Shown piece by piece: positions 18,334 to 28,064 of a DNA stretch of 64,000 bases. A program made the position numbers and the translations under genes. Origin of the DNA: G963556115 sp963677015 (GTDB lineage Bacteria; Planctomycetota; SZUA-567); NCBI GenBank assembly GCA_963677015.1, contig OY781533.1, forward strand, positions 3,286,001 through 3,350,000, written 5' to 3'. Position 1 is the stretch's first letter. The number at the start of each line of letters is the position of its first letter. A model generated the notes under the pieces. It made no database searches, had not been told where the DNA came from, and saw only the letters and a list, made by a program, of their open reading frames with translations.

Positions 18334-18363
18334 ATTATATAGTCCGATAAAATATTTTGTCAA
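18334..18363 (-). promoter_or_regulatory. Sigma-70 promoter of the small cysteine-rich gene
   Basis: On the minus strand TTGACA (18363-18358) and TATAAT (18339-18334) are both perfect with an 18-bp spacer. The start of transcription should be near 18327. Confidence 0.8.
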
Positions 18364-18504
18364 CTCTTTTCCAGACAAAATACACACTAAAATATTTTAA
18401 CTATATAAACGGTAAAAAAACATCAAAGTTTAGCAGATATTTAAAGTATTACATTTAAAACAGCTTAACCGGGAAATTTCAATAACTAACAGCAATCACA
18501 ATAC

Positions 18505-20328
18505 TCAGCCGTTATCCACAATCTCACGCGCCTTGGTTAGTATTACTGCTGCCGCCTCCTCATATTCACGCATCAGTTTCTCTTCATCAGCCAAAGCCTC
18601 GGCACTGGCCAGCTCATAATAATATCTGAATTTTGGCTCCGTACCTGACGGACGCAGCAGTATCCAGCTCTTATCTGCAAATATAAGCTTGAGCCCATCA
18701 ATAATATTGATAGCAGCAATCTCTTTGGCAACACCGCCGACACTAACGCTGTCACCGACCTTATACAGCTTATGCTGCAATACCGCAACAACATTCGCCT
18801 TATATTCCTGCCAGGCTTCAATACTGACACCTTTGACATCAGCCCCAGCCTTAGCAGGATAAAAGTATCCATAGCGTTCACGCAGTTTATTATACTGCTC
18901 AGATATATTAGTATCGGTACTCTTCATTGCCTCAAGTGCCAGCAGAAATCCCGCCAGAGCACACTTCTCCAGGGTATGTCCGACACAGGTAATACCATCA
19001 GATTCCTCAAAAGCAAGTATAACCTTACCCTGACTGAGCGGCTCGCGGAAATTTTTAAAACCTACCGCCATCTCAAAAATTTCCTTACCCTCACGCTTAG
19101 CTATTTCCAACGCGAAATCACTTGAAGGAGCAGTGCTGGCAAGTCCGCCGTCCATGCCTCTGCCCAGCATACTCGCATAAGCGATAGCACCAAAACGATT
19201 CATATCAATATCCATAGCCGCGTCAGCAAAGCGTATTCTGTCAGCATCCGGATCAAGAGCAACCGCCAGAGACAACCGGCGATTCATTACTGACAATTCA
19301 GCAATAAGCGGTGCCTGATTGACCGCACTCGGCTCTGGTTTTACCCCATGAAAACTGTAATCAGTAGCCACATGCAGGCGTTTAAAAGACCCGGCCGCGG
19401 TCAATTCCTCTACCACCTCCGCACCAAGCACAGCCTCTACATAACCCCGCGAAGAACCATGCATGAAATCCACTATCAAGGCAATCTCATCCTTCTTCGC
19501 TTTGAGCCATTCACGCAGTGCCGACAAATCAAAGACCTTGCTTTTATTCATAACAAAATCAGTAAAAATCTGTTTTGCGTCAATATCCTTGTACATATCC
19601 GCAGCGGGTTCAACCGTTACCGGTGAAAACTCTCCCCCCTGCATATAAGCATTGGCCTTCTCCTCAATAAGTACTGTCAGTTCCGGGCCGGCAGGTCCGC
19701 CGTCAGCAGGATTAAACTTCAGACCTGCATACTCCATAGGATTATGTGACGGTGTGAAATTTATCGACCCGGCAGCGGAGAGCTCAGTCACCAGCGCCGA
19801 ACCGACGCCGGTTGGGCACTCACCGGCAATATACATCTTAACTCCTGCTGCCGCCAGCTCACGCTTGGCGATTCCGATAAACACATCTCCCATAAACCGG
19901 TTATCACGAAATATTACAATTCCATGCTTCTGAACTTCCTCAAAACTCTGATACTTATTTACCTCAAGGAATTTAGCCGTCTGCATCATTTCAACAATAC
20001 CGCGCACAACCTTGGCAACATTGAGTGTCGTAAAATCTTCACCAATAACACCACGCCAGCCGGAAGTTCCGAAAACCACAGTAGTCTGAACAGTTGAAAC
20101 AGCAGCTTTCTCTCCCTGAAATTCACGCACCATATCAACAATTCGCCGACAGGCATAAACCGTTGCATCGGTAGCCTCTGGACGGTTATAATAACAGCCG
20201 GCGCTCTTCGCCACTTCCCAGAAAGTATCACTTTCAAGGTAGCCGTCGATCTCCGCAACTACTTCCTGATCCCGTATTGCCTCGCGCACCGCCTGTGTCA
20301 GCTCTTCTTTAAATTCAGCCTTGCTCAT
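18505..20328 (-). CDS. Phosphohexomutase (phosphoglucomutase/phosphomannomutase family)
   Basis: From ATG 20328 (GGGGA 7 nt upstream) the product is 607 residues; a further 25 in-frame codons upstream lack a ribosome site. It has the four signatures of alpha-D-phosphohexomutases: FGTSGWRG (86-93), the active-site serine loop TPSHNP (192-197, Ser194), the magnesium loop DPDADR (359-364), and the phosphate-binding RPSGTEPKFRYYYE near the end. It interconverts hexose 1- and 6-phosphates and so supplies nucleotide-sugar precursors, which fits the nearby exopolysaccharide locus and the manA gene at 53 kb. The roughly 80-residue N-terminal extension is longer than usual. Confidence 0.92.
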   Translation of the reverse strand: MSKAEFKEELTQAVREAIRDQEVVAEIDGYLESDTFWEVAKSAGCYYNRPEATDATVYACRRIVDMVREFQGEKAAVSTVQTTVVFGTSGWRGVIGEDFTTLNVAKVVRGIVEMMQTAKFLEVNKYQSFEEVQKHGIVIFRDNRFMGDVFIGIAKRELAAAGVKMYIAGECPTGVGSALVTELSAAGSINFTPSHNPMEYAGLKFNPADGGPAGPELTVLIEEKANAYMQGGEFSPVTVEPAADMYKDIDAKQIFTDFVMNKSKVFDLSALREWLKAKKDEIALIVDFMHGSSRGYVEAVLGAEVVEELTAAGSFKRLHVATDYSFHGVKPEPSAVNQAPLIAELSVMNRRLSLAVALDPDADRIRFADAAMDIDMNRFGAIAYASMLGRGMDGGLASTAPSSDFALEIAKREGKEIFEMAVGFKNFREPLSQGKVILAFEESDGITCVGHTLEKCALAGFLLALEAMKSTDTNISEQYNKLRERYGYFYPAKAGADVKGVSIEAWQEYKANVVAVLQHKLYKVGDSVSVGGVAKEIAAINIIDGLKLIFADKSWILLRPSGTEPKFRYYYELASAEALADEEKLMREYEEAAAVILTKAREIVDNG

Positions 20329-20468
20329 GTTTATTCCCCATATAATTAAACATTTATAATGCACAGGCCACCGCCCGCACCCAATACCACATATTCCATA
20401 CAAGATATCTTATATATAAGACCCGTTCTTAAAACACCGGCGAAATAAATCAGCGCCTGGAATAAAGC

Positions 20469-23453
20469 TTACTCACGCCCCAGCCTGCTGAGAAGTTCCA
20501 GACGCTCACTCTGGGCTTTCTCATACAACTCGGTGAGTTCTTCAACCTTCTGCAGCTGCTCATTAATAAATGCATCCTTATCCGCTGCGACCTTTTTCAA
20601 TTCTTGTTCCTTGTCATTCAGCAACGTTTTATACCTTTGAACCTCAGCCATATTATCCACACTTCCAAGAATGGCCCGTTCTTCCTCATGCGCCCGGAAT
20701 TCACCGATAAGAGTACGTGCTTTCATCAGCTCCCAACCGAGCTCTTTATTACTGGCCGTAAGTTCTTCGAGATGACTCTCCCGCTCACGCGCCTTGCGCA
20801 GTTCAACATCAAGACGCCGATGTTCAATCTGTTCCTCCATAAAGGCCTTATTCAATTCATCAATTTCCAACGCGACTCTATCAGCAAGCTCCGCTTTCTC
20901 TTCAAGTTCATTTACCTTGGTAACAAGCTCCTTATAACCTTCAATACGTTCACGAAGCTCATCATTCTCCGCTGTCAGTACAGCCGTTTTTTTCTCGGAT
21001 TTTTCCAGAAGCCCGCGAACATCATCCACTTCAGAATGCAGATCACTTAAAAGTTCCGATTCCGCCTGCAGCTCTTCAATTCTCGAAGTTAACCGCTTGA
21101 CCTCCACAGTACGCTCACGCAACTCCCACTGCGTACTTTTAAGCTCGTCACAGGTACTGCTGAACTTCGCCTGCAACTCCTGAGCATTACTGGTAATAAC
21201 CTCCTTCTCACGCGCTGTCTGTTCTTTGAGTGCTGAATAATCCTGATGCACAGCTTCACACTCTTTACGTAACTTATCAAGAGCCATATCCTTCTCAAGA
21301 TTCTCAAGCTGCACCTGATCTCGCATTCCGGCGAGTTCATCTTTAAGAGCGGCAAGTTCCTCTTTAAGCACCTTTATCTGCGCATCCCGACTCTCAATAC
21401 CCTTTATTTTATCGGCTATATCAAGCTGAAGCTGCCCGACCTGATCCTCAAACGCTCCTAATTCCATAACCCGTTCCAGAGCAAGCTCCTTCAGTGAAGT
21501 TTCATTATCAAGCTTCCACTGACAGTCCTTAAGCATTGTTTCAGCCTCATTCAAACGCTGCTGAACCGCTTCCGATTTATTGGCGTATGACTCCATTATA
21601 TCCGCCTTTTCATCACTGAGGATTTTATTCTGCTCTTCAAGCTTAACCAGCTGCTCCTGCAACTGCTGTCGCTCTTTATCAGCGTCGTCCTTCGCTGCTT
21701 TATACTGCTCTTCAAGTTCACGAAGCGTATTCTTATACTCGGTAATTCTACTTTCAAGAAGGGTCACCGTCTCACGGCTCTCACTCAGCTCCGATTTAAG
21801 CTCTTCATCCGCACCCAACACAGATCCCAACTCCTTGTTCCGATTCTCCAGCTGACCCTGAACTTCCTTGAGCTGCTTGTTCAGATCCAACACCTGCTGC
21901 TGAAGACCGGAATTCTGCGCTCTTTCCTCAGTCAGCGCCTCCTCCAGCTCTCTGGTCTTGGCCTGAAACAATTCATGCTCTTTGGTCTGACCATCCTTCA
22001 GAAGCTGCTCCAGCTTGGCGCGTTCCTCTTCAATCCGCTCCAGTTCACTGAGTGCCTTACGTACCGAAACCAACTCTGCCTCAGCCTCTTCCCGCCCCTC
22101 ACGTTCACGCTGAATGCCAACATGCTCCGCCTCAATAAGCGCCGCCTGCCCTGCTTCAAGCTCTTCACAGCGATTTTCAAGAGAAGTTACAACCGAATTA
22201 AGATTATCCACCATCCTGCCGCTTGCTCCAAGCTTATCGGTGAGATCAGCCGCCTGTTTCTCAACCTCTCTCTTGGCCTCCGCCAGTTTCTGTTCCCGTC
22301 CGGACGCGGCATCACGTTCCTTCTCCATTCTCAGCGAATACTCTCCGGCAATACGTGAACTGTCCAAAGCTTTATCACGTTCTCCTATCAGATCATTAAC
22401 CCGACCTTCAAGATCACCGATACGAGCACGAGCCAGGGAATTTTCTTCCTCTGCTTTATGCAGCCCATTCAGAGCCTCCTGCGCATCACGTAGAGATACA
22501 TTCTTTTTATTTTCACTATCCTCAAGCCGGCGGTGCAGCTCCGCGCGTTCATTCTCCGACTGCTCAAGATTACGCCGCAAATCCGTCAGTTCCGAGGCAA
22601 ATCTCTCCACCTCGGCATTACGTCCGCCGAGCTCATCTCTAAGCTGCTGCAGGATATTTTCCAGTCTTTCCCGTTCAATATTCGCCGCAGCCAATTCCTT
22701 ATCACGTACCTCCCGGTTCTCATCAACTTCATGGGAAATACTCTCCACCCGCTGCTGGTTTACAGCAAGAGCCTCCGTCTTTTCCGCATTTTCACGGCGA
22801 AGTTCCGCAATTCTCGTTTTAATAGATTCCGCCTCATCCTTGGCACTCTGAGCCTCTTCGCGTAATCTCGCCGACTCCTCTTCAGCTCTGGCAATAGCTT
22901 CACGGTTGCTTCTGGATTCTTCTTTAGCTTTCAAAAGTGCTTCCCGGTGTCGCGCTACCTCCTGCTGCAGATCAATACTGCTGATCGCAGCACCACGCCG
23001 CTGCTCTGGAACCGGTGGTGTTACCGGATCAATACCTGAAACTCTCTGTTCCGGCAGCGGCTTCTCAGGCCTGCTGGCTTCATAATCCCGGCAAAGATCA
23101 TACATTTGCGGAACATCAATATTACCGTCATAAAATATTCTGGCGACACCAAGTCTCTTCACATCATCAATAATCTGCCGATCATCTGAATTCAGAGATA
23201 CAACCAGCGGGATACCGCGAGATATCTTCTTAATATAATTCACCAGTGAAGCTCCATCATAATTTGGCAGGTTTGGAGCAAGAAGAATAGCGGAAAATTC
23301 CGCAGTTTCAAGACGATGTTCAACTTCAGCAATACTGGCAACAGGATTGATATGAAGATCGTGATAATCAGAAAAGAGAAAATCCGCAACTATTTTACTC
23401 ATTCCCCGGTTACAGTCTTCGACCAGCAGAATTCTATATTTTTTATCGCCCAT
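20469..23453 (-). CDS. Pseudo-receiver domain with a very long coiled coil
   Basis: From ATG 23453 (GGAG 5 nt upstream) the product is 994 residues. Residues 5-125 follow the CheY fold (YRILLVEDCNRG, ILLAPNLPNYDGASLVNYIK, IPLVVSLNSDD). The phosphoacceptor aspartate is Ala59, and the usual lysine before the last helix is absent (IFYDG), so it cannot be phosphorylated normally. From about residue 160 to 990 the sequence is almost continuous heptad coiled coil rich in Glu, Lys, Arg, Leu and Gln, with no membrane segment. It probably forms a long cytoplasmic rod or scaffold (polar organiser, cytoskeletal or chemosensory). Function is unknown. Confidence 0.85.
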   Translation of the reverse strand: MGDKKYRILLVEDCNRGMSKIVADFLFSDYHDLHINPVASIAEVEHRLETAEFSAILLAPNLPNYDGASLVNYIKKISRGIPLVVSLNSDDRQIIDDVKRLGVARIFYDGNIDVPQMYDLCRDYEASRPEKPLPEQRVSGIDPVTPPVPEQRRGAAISSIDLQQEVARHREALLKAKEESRSNREAIARAEEESARLREEAQSAKDEAESIKTRIAELRRENAEKTEALAVNQQRVESISHEVDENREVRDKELAAANIERERLENILQQLRDELGGRNAEVERFASELTDLRRNLEQSENERAELHRRLEDSENKKNVSLRDAQEALNGLHKAEEENSLARARIGDLEGRVNDLIGERDKALDSSRIAGEYSLRMEKERDAASGREQKLAEAKREVEKQAADLTDKLGASGRMVDNLNSVVTSLENRCEELEAGQAALIEAEHVGIQREREGREEAEAELVSVRKALSELERIEEERAKLEQLLKDGQTKEHELFQAKTRELEEALTEERAQNSGLQQQVLDLNKQLKEVQGQLENRNKELGSVLGADEELKSELSESRETVTLLESRITEYKNTLRELEEQYKAAKDDADKERQQLQEQLVKLEEQNKILSDEKADIMESYANKSEAVQQRLNEAETMLKDCQWKLDNETSLKELALERVMELGAFEDQVGQLQLDIADKIKGIESRDAQIKVLKEELAALKDELAGMRDQVQLENLEKDMALDKLRKECEAVHQDYSALKEQTAREKEVITSNAQELQAKFSSTCDELKSTQWELRERTVEVKRLTSRIEELQAESELLSDLHSEVDDVRGLLEKSEKKTAVLTAENDELRERIEGYKELVTKVNELEEKAELADRVALEIDELNKAFMEEQIEHRRLDVELRKARERESHLEELTASNKELGWELMKARTLIGEFRAHEEERAILGSVDNMAEVQRYKTLLNDKEQELKKVAADKDAFINEQLQKVEELTELYEKAQSERLELLSRLGRE

Positions 23454-23549
23454 AATATCTCCACAAGAGCCAGAAAATTTTACACACAAAATCCAAACAT
23501 ATTGCATAGCAGTATGTTAGCTATTATAATGCAATTATATAGCATTCTA

Positions 23550-23577
23550 ATTTTACTGTAGATATAATTTTTGTCAA
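23550..23577 (-). promoter_or_regulatory. Promoter of the pseudo-receiver coiled-coil gene
   Basis: On the minus strand TTGACA (23577-23572), a 16-bp spacer and TAAAAT (23555-23550). This gives a leader of about 90 nt before ATG 23453. Confidence 0.6.
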
Positions 23578-23669
23578 TGTAGATTTTAGTCTGCAGCAAC
23601 TACAGGATATCCAATTACCGGTTATTGATCAGCACCTGATGAATAAACCTGATATAGAAGAGAGAAATA

Positions 23670-24227
23670 ATGAGCTACGTAGGAAGAGGCGGAGAAAAAC
23701 TTGAATGGGCCCTGCAGGAATTTTCAGTTAAAGTTGAAGGACTTGTCTGCTGCGATCTGGGCAGTAATGTCGGAGGCTTTGTCGACTGTCTGCTTCAACA
23801 TGGAGCCAGCAAAGTCTATTCAGTCGACACTTCATACGGAACTCTGGCCTGGACTCTGCGCAATGATGAGCGGGTTATCGTAATGGAGCGAACCAACGCA
23901 CTGCACGTAGAAATTCCCGAAAAAGTCGATCTGGTAACCTGTGATGTCGGCTGGACCAGACAGGAAAAAGTTCTGCCGCATGCCATATCTCTGTTAAAAA
24001 CTGCAGGCAAGGTAGTAAGTCTCTTAAAACCTCAATATGAAGCAGAACGATCAGAGATGGAAAAAGGCAGAAAAGGCAAGGTCAAAGAAGAGGCTCTGAC
24101 AAATATCCTGCAACGGGTAAGTGGTACCGCAACAGCAACCGGACTCAAACTGAGCGGGCCGTCACGGGCACCTTTTCTGGGCGGGAAAGGAAAGAATCCT
24201 GAATTTTATTTTCTTTTAGAACGTTAA
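23670..24227 (+). CDS. TlyA/FtsJ-like RNA methyltransferase without S4 domain
   Basis: The 185-residue product starts directly at the segment that follows the S4 RNA-binding domain in TlyA proteins (YVGRGGEKLEWALQEF). It continues with motif I CCDLGSNVGGFVDCLLQHGA, the acidic SVDTSYGTLAW, TCDVGWTR (usually DVSF) and a late KPQYEAER (K of the K-D-K-E set). TlyA methylates ribosomal RNA 2'-OH groups, or acts as a haemolysin-like protein in older names. The missing S4 domain and altered DVSF motif suggest a different RNA target or a partner protein. AGAGAG precedes the ATG. Confidence 0.8.
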   Translation: MSYVGRGGEKLEWALQEFSVKVEGLVCCDLGSNVGGFVDCLLQHGASKVYSVDTSYGTLAWTLRNDERVIVMERTNALHVEIPEKVDLVTCDVGWTRQEKVLPHAISLLKTAGKVVSLLKPQYEAERSEMEKGRKGKVKEEALTNILQRVSGTATATGLKLSGPSRAPFLGGKGKNPEFYFLLER

Positions 24228-24240
24228 AAAAAAGTTTAGC

Positions 24241-24269
24241 TTGACGAAAACTCGATATTGCTGTAGTTT
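24241..24269 (+). promoter_or_regulatory. Probable promoter of the CheA-like gene
   Basis: TTGACG (24241-24246), a 17-bp spacer, then TAGTTT (24264-24269). The -35 is strong and the -10 is weak. Confidence 0.45.
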
Positions 24270-24383
24270 AAAATAGATTAGAATACTTCTGTTTCCGTTA
24301 CTATATTCCAGAAGAACCTTTTGTAAATTTATTCCAGTTGAATACCAACCATTTATACTGACAACTACAGGTTATTATTTCTT

Positions 24384-27300
24384 ATGCTTACGGAAAAAGT
24401 CACCCAGAAAATATCCACTCTCTCTACCGATCTGGCAGTAGGAATTTCACTGAACGACCCGCAATCATGGCAGGAACTTGCTGAATTATGTAATGATATA
24501 AATGTCGAACTTATAGCCCAGGCTGAATTTATTCTCTCGGATATTGTCTCCCGCGCCAAAGACATACTTGAGCATCTGGCCAACAATATGCCGACAAACA
24601 TCGATACCGAGGTATCACACCTGCTCAACATGGTATCAATCCTCAGCAGCGCTGCCGAAGATCAGACCTATGATCAGGCGCTTGCCAGAGAAATAGTTGC
24701 CAACAGCGATCTCTTTCTTTCCGATCTGGAAGATATTGCAGAATCCAACAAGATAGAGCCGGCAATCGAAATTGATGAAGAATTCATGCAGGAAATTGAA
24801 GGGCGTATAGACCATCTGGAATCACTTCTTTTCAATGTTCTGGAGGATGGATGTTTTGACACCGAGGGCTGTAAGGAGATCTTCCGCGAATTTCACACTC
24901 TCAAAGGCGAGGCCGGTATTCTCGGACTTACTGCTTTAAGCAGCTACTGGCACGGTGTTGAAGAGGTTATTCAGGATGCCCGATCCGGCAATCTTTTCTT
25001 CTCCAGAAATTCTGTGGACATACTGCTGCAGCTGGTTAAAATCGGCAGAGATCTACTGCGTAATGGAAAATTGAAAAACTCCCAGCAGGAGGAATCACAG
25101 GAGGCAATCACACGCCTGAACAATCAGGTCGAACAGGATAGCGGTGCTACAGAAACTGTAAGCGCACCTCAAAGTTCCGGGCAGACCGCTGAAAACCCGG
25201 AGGTATCCGGCAATGATGATTTTTTCATGCCAACAGCTGATGACGACTCAGCTCCCGACGAAGAAGCAACCGAGGACTACCCGTTCAGTGCTGACAACGC
25301 AGAAGAGGATGTTACCGATGACTTCTTCACCATGGAACCTGAAGATGAGACAACAGACGCAACTCAAACGGATGAGCATGAACCGGAAGCAATAGTATTC
25401 AACGATACGAAGAGCAGTGAACCGGCAATACCGGAAGCAGCGCAACCTCCGGTCGAGGCCAGGCCAATCCCAAGTGCCGGCGTGCAGACAGAGCAGGCTG
25501 TTCTGAAAAATGAAACTGCGCCCGCTGATAGCGAGATACCAGACTCCGCTCAAAAAGTAAAAGCAAATCCGGTCAGTCAGACGGAAGAAAAAGAGGTTGA
25601 AACCTACTCCCTGCGCAATGTGCAGATTGAGGTAAAAAGACTCGACGAGCTTCTTGATATTGTCAGTGAAGTCTCTCTCATAGGCTCACACCTGCTTACC
25701 AATCCGGAGATAAGCGCCATAAACTCAGCAAATGGTGATCTGCAGGATCTCATGCGCTTCTGCCGCACCCTGAATGATATGGCCAGTTCCTTCCGCATGA
25801 CTCCGATTGCCCCTCTTTTCCATAGAATACAAAGAGCCGCCAATGATGCCGCACGTGCTATTGGAAAACAGGTAAATATGATTCTTGATGGACAGGACAC
25901 CAAGGTCGACCGCAGTGTTGTGGAACGACTTAGTGCTGCGCTGATGCATCTGGTGCGTAATGCTGTCGGACATGGTATCGAATCAGCCAGCCGACGCCGT
26001 GAACTGAATAAACCTCCTGCCGGAAGGCTGCATTTGAGCGCGAGGCAGACCGGTGCCGATATTATAATTGAATTCAGTGATGACGGAGCCGGACTTGATA
26101 TAGAAAAAATTAGAGCCAAAGCCATAAAAACCGGCTGCATTACAGAAGATGACAACCGCAAGGATCAGGATATCCTGAATCTTATTTTCTCCAGCGGTTT
26201 TTCAACTTCAGAAGCTGTTGACGGCATCTCTGGGCGTGGCGTTGGCATGTCAATTGTTCAGGAATCAATGGACTCACTCCGCGGACGTATAGAAATTGAG
26301 AACCATCCGGGTGAAGGCGCCACCTTCAGATTGCGCTTCCCGGTTGCACTCGCAGCGGTTGAAGCCCTGCTGGTAACCCTGGGAGACAATATAATTGCCA
26401 TTCCGGTTCAGTCGGTACGCGAAACCTTCAAACTGGATAAGAAACAGCTTTCAACAGTTGAAGGCCGGGGAAATATGGTAAATGTCAGAGGCATTATAGT
26501 CCCGCTGATTAAAATGTCTGATTTTCTTGGAATTGACGGTAGAAATGATATTGAAGAAGGAGTGCTCATCCTTGTAGACGAAGGCGACAAACTCGCTGCT
26601 ATTCTAGTTGATACAGTCATGGAAACCAGACAGGTGGTTATCCGCCAGCTCGAAGGCCAGCTTAGAGACATCCCTGAAATAACCGGTTGCGCGCTACTCA
26701 GCGACAGACAGATATCACTGGTGCTTGATATCAGACGGGTTATCGAAAATTCATATATTGCCTCTGGAAACGCCTACTCCGATGCCGGGGCAATTAAAGC
26801 CGCTTCTGAACGCAAAGTTGAAGTCGTAACTATCGGCTCCAATGCTGTAGGTATAATTGACTTTGTCGTCAAATCATACAAACCTGACGGCAGTATAAAG
26901 AATCATAAATTTGCTATCAATGCCTTTAAGACCAAAGAATTTGTACCGGTGACAACACTTACTCCAGTACCGGACATGCCCAAGGGTTTCGCCGGTATGC
27001 TACTGTTGCGTGATCAGACAATTCCGGTAATGTCACTAGATATGCTGCTGGGTCTGCATAAAGACGGCAAACGCCATAGCGAATTTGAAAAAATCATCAT
27101 CATCTGTGAATTTTCAGGGGTAACGGTTGGCTTTATTGTTACCGAGGTAAACAGTGTAAGCTATATTTCCTGGAATAATATTTCTCCGCCGCCGCAAGGA
27201 GGCCCACTTATCTCACTGAACTATGTTATCGGCACAATACAGATGTCTTCTATCGATACAGCAAGCCATCACAATCAGAACACCAAAAATTCTGATGAGG

Positions 27301-27794
27301 TCGCGCTGCTGCTGGATTTTGAACAGATAGTGCAGCAGGTAATCAAGCTCTATGATGATATAGGTGACAGTCTCGCAGAAATAACTTTGCGCAAGGATAT
27401 TACCAAGATACTTCTGGTCGAGGATTCACTGCTTATCAGACGTGAAACTGCCAAAGCACTCAAGAACCATAATATCGAAGTTATTGAAGCCGGAGACGGC
27501 AAGGAAGCTCAGGAGATACTTGAAAATCTTTATCAGCAGTCAAAAGCTGACCAGAAGAGCATATTCAATTATATAGATCTTATCTTATCTGATATTGAAA
27601 TGCCGCGAATGGACGGATACAGTCTTACTCAATATGTTAAGAGTCATCAGGATCTCAGACTTCTGCCGGTACTGCTGCACAGTTCGCTGACCAATGACAC
27701 CATTGTCAACAGAGCCAAGGAAGTACATGCGGACGGATTTGTACCCAAATGTGACCCTGAAAAACTGGTCGAACACCTGAGGAAATTTATCTGA
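24384..27794 (+). CDS. CheA-type hybrid histidine kinase with CheV-like C-terminus
   Basis: The 1136-residue cytoplasmic protein has, in order: an Hpt/P1 domain with phospho-histidine 171 (REFHTLKGEAGILGL); an acidic linker (about 250-405); the CheA dimerisation helix (412-480); an HATPase with N box HLVRNAVGHGIE (522-533) and G boxes DDGAGLD and GRGVGMSIVQ; a first CheW-like domain (about 652-790); a second CheW-like domain (about 808-985); and a receiver with VEDS, Asp1070 in SDIEMPRMDG, and a C-terminal lysine. The last two parts copy CheV. No MCP, CheR, CheB or CheW gene is nearby, so it may control an output other than flagella. Confidence 0.9.
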   Translation: MLTEKVTQKISTLSTDLAVGISLNDPQSWQELAELCNDINVELIAQAEFILSDIVSRAKDILEHLANNMPTNIDTEVSHLLNMVSILSSAAEDQTYDQALAREIVANSDLFLSDLEDIAESNKIEPAIEIDEEFMQEIEGRIDHLESLLFNVLEDGCFDTEGCKEIFREFHTLKGEAGILGLTALSSYWHGVEEVIQDARSGNLFFSRNSVDILLQLVKIGRDLLRNGKLKNSQQEESQEAITRLNNQVEQDSGATETVSAPQSSGQTAENPEVSGNDDFFMPTADDDSAPDEEATEDYPFSADNAEEDVTDDFFTMEPEDETTDATQTDEHEPEAIVFNDTKSSEPAIPEAAQPPVEARPIPSAGVQTEQAVLKNETAPADSEIPDSAQKVKANPVSQTEEKEVETYSLRNVQIEVKRLDELLDIVSEVSLIGSHLLTNPEISAINSANGDLQDLMRFCRTLNDMASSFRMTPIAPLFHRIQRAANDAARAIGKQVNMILDGQDTKVDRSVVERLSAALMHLVRNAVGHGIESASRRRELNKPPAGRLHLSARQTGADIIIEFSDDGAGLDIEKIRAKAIKTGCITEDDNRKDQDILNLIFSSGFSTSEAVDGISGRGVGMSIVQESMDSLRGRIEIENHPGEGATFRLRFPVALAAVEALLVTLGDNIIAIPVQSVRETFKLDKKQLSTVEGRGNMVNVRGIIVPLIKMSDFLGIDGRNDIEEGVLILVDEGDKLAAILVDTVMETRQVVIRQLEGQLRDIPEITGCALLSDRQISLVLDIRRVIENSYIASGNAYSDAGAIKAASERKVEVVTIGSNAVGIIDFVVKSYKPDGSIKNHKFAINAFKTKEFVPVTTLTPVPDMPKGFAGMLLLRDQTIPVMSLDMLLGLHKDGKRHSEFEKIIIICEFSGVTVGFIVTEVNSVSYISWNNISPPPQGGPLISLNYVIGTIQMSSIDTASHHNQNTKNSDEVALLLDFEQIVQQVIKLYDDIGDSLAEITLRKDITKILLVEDSLLIRRETAKALKNHNIEVIEAGDGKEAQEILENLYQQSKADQKSIFNYIDLILSDIEMPRMDGYSLTQYVKSHQDLRLLPVLLHSSLTNDTIVNRAKEVHADGFVPKCDPEKLVEHLRKFI

Positions 27795-27845
27795 CCGTCA
27801 CAATCCAACTGTTATATCGTCTCTATGATATTATAATATAATAAC

Positions 27846-27877
27846 AACAGTTGCATCTCTTTTGAGGCGCAACTGTT
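27846..27877 (+). terminator. Hairpin after the CheA-like gene
   Basis: A 9-bp perfect stem (AACAGTTGC 27846-27854 with GCAACTGTT 27869-27877) and a 14-nt loop lie about 50 bp after the stop. The following U tract is poor, so terminator activity is likely but not certain. Confidence 0.5.
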
Positions 27878-27887
27878 TAAAATTCTT

Positions 27888-28064
27888 CTAACAACCGGAT
27901 TCAGCAGATATTTTGGGAATCATTTTAAGATTATACTTCTCACAAAACTGCTGATAATCCATCTCTTCTTCCTGCGGAATTAGCGGTGAATCCCATGAAG
28001 TATTGACCCGCATGATGTAACAATTATGAAGTTCTACTAATTTTCTGTCTTTTGTCTTTTTCAT
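27888..28064 (-). CDS. Small 58-residue hypothetical protein
   Basis: ATG at 28064 opens a 58-codon frame ending TAG at 27890-27888, with AGGTG about 9 nt upstream. The product begins MKKTKDRKLVELHN and ends KISAESGC. It is hydrophilic with a C-terminal cysteine, a middle MRVNTSWDSPLIPQEEE segment and no signal peptide. A leader peptide or tiny modified peptide is possible, but nothing I know matches. It could also be a chance frame. Confidence 0.42.
   Translation of the reverse strand: MKKTKDRKLVELHNCYIMRVNTSWDSPLIPQEEEMDYQQFCEKYNLKMIPKISAESGC

Noticed and set aside
20329..20403. 25-residue N-terminal extension of the phosphohexomutase
   Set aside because: No ribosome site and low-complexity sequence; ATG 20328 has GGGGA.
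22114..22851. Plus-strand reading frame of 245 codons
   Set aside because: A shadow of the coiled-coil gene; its serine-rich composition reflects the antisense of a Glu/Lys/Leu-rich gene.
25604..26161. Minus-strand reading frame of 185 codons
   Set aside because: Antisense to the CheA-like kinase, with no motif of its own.
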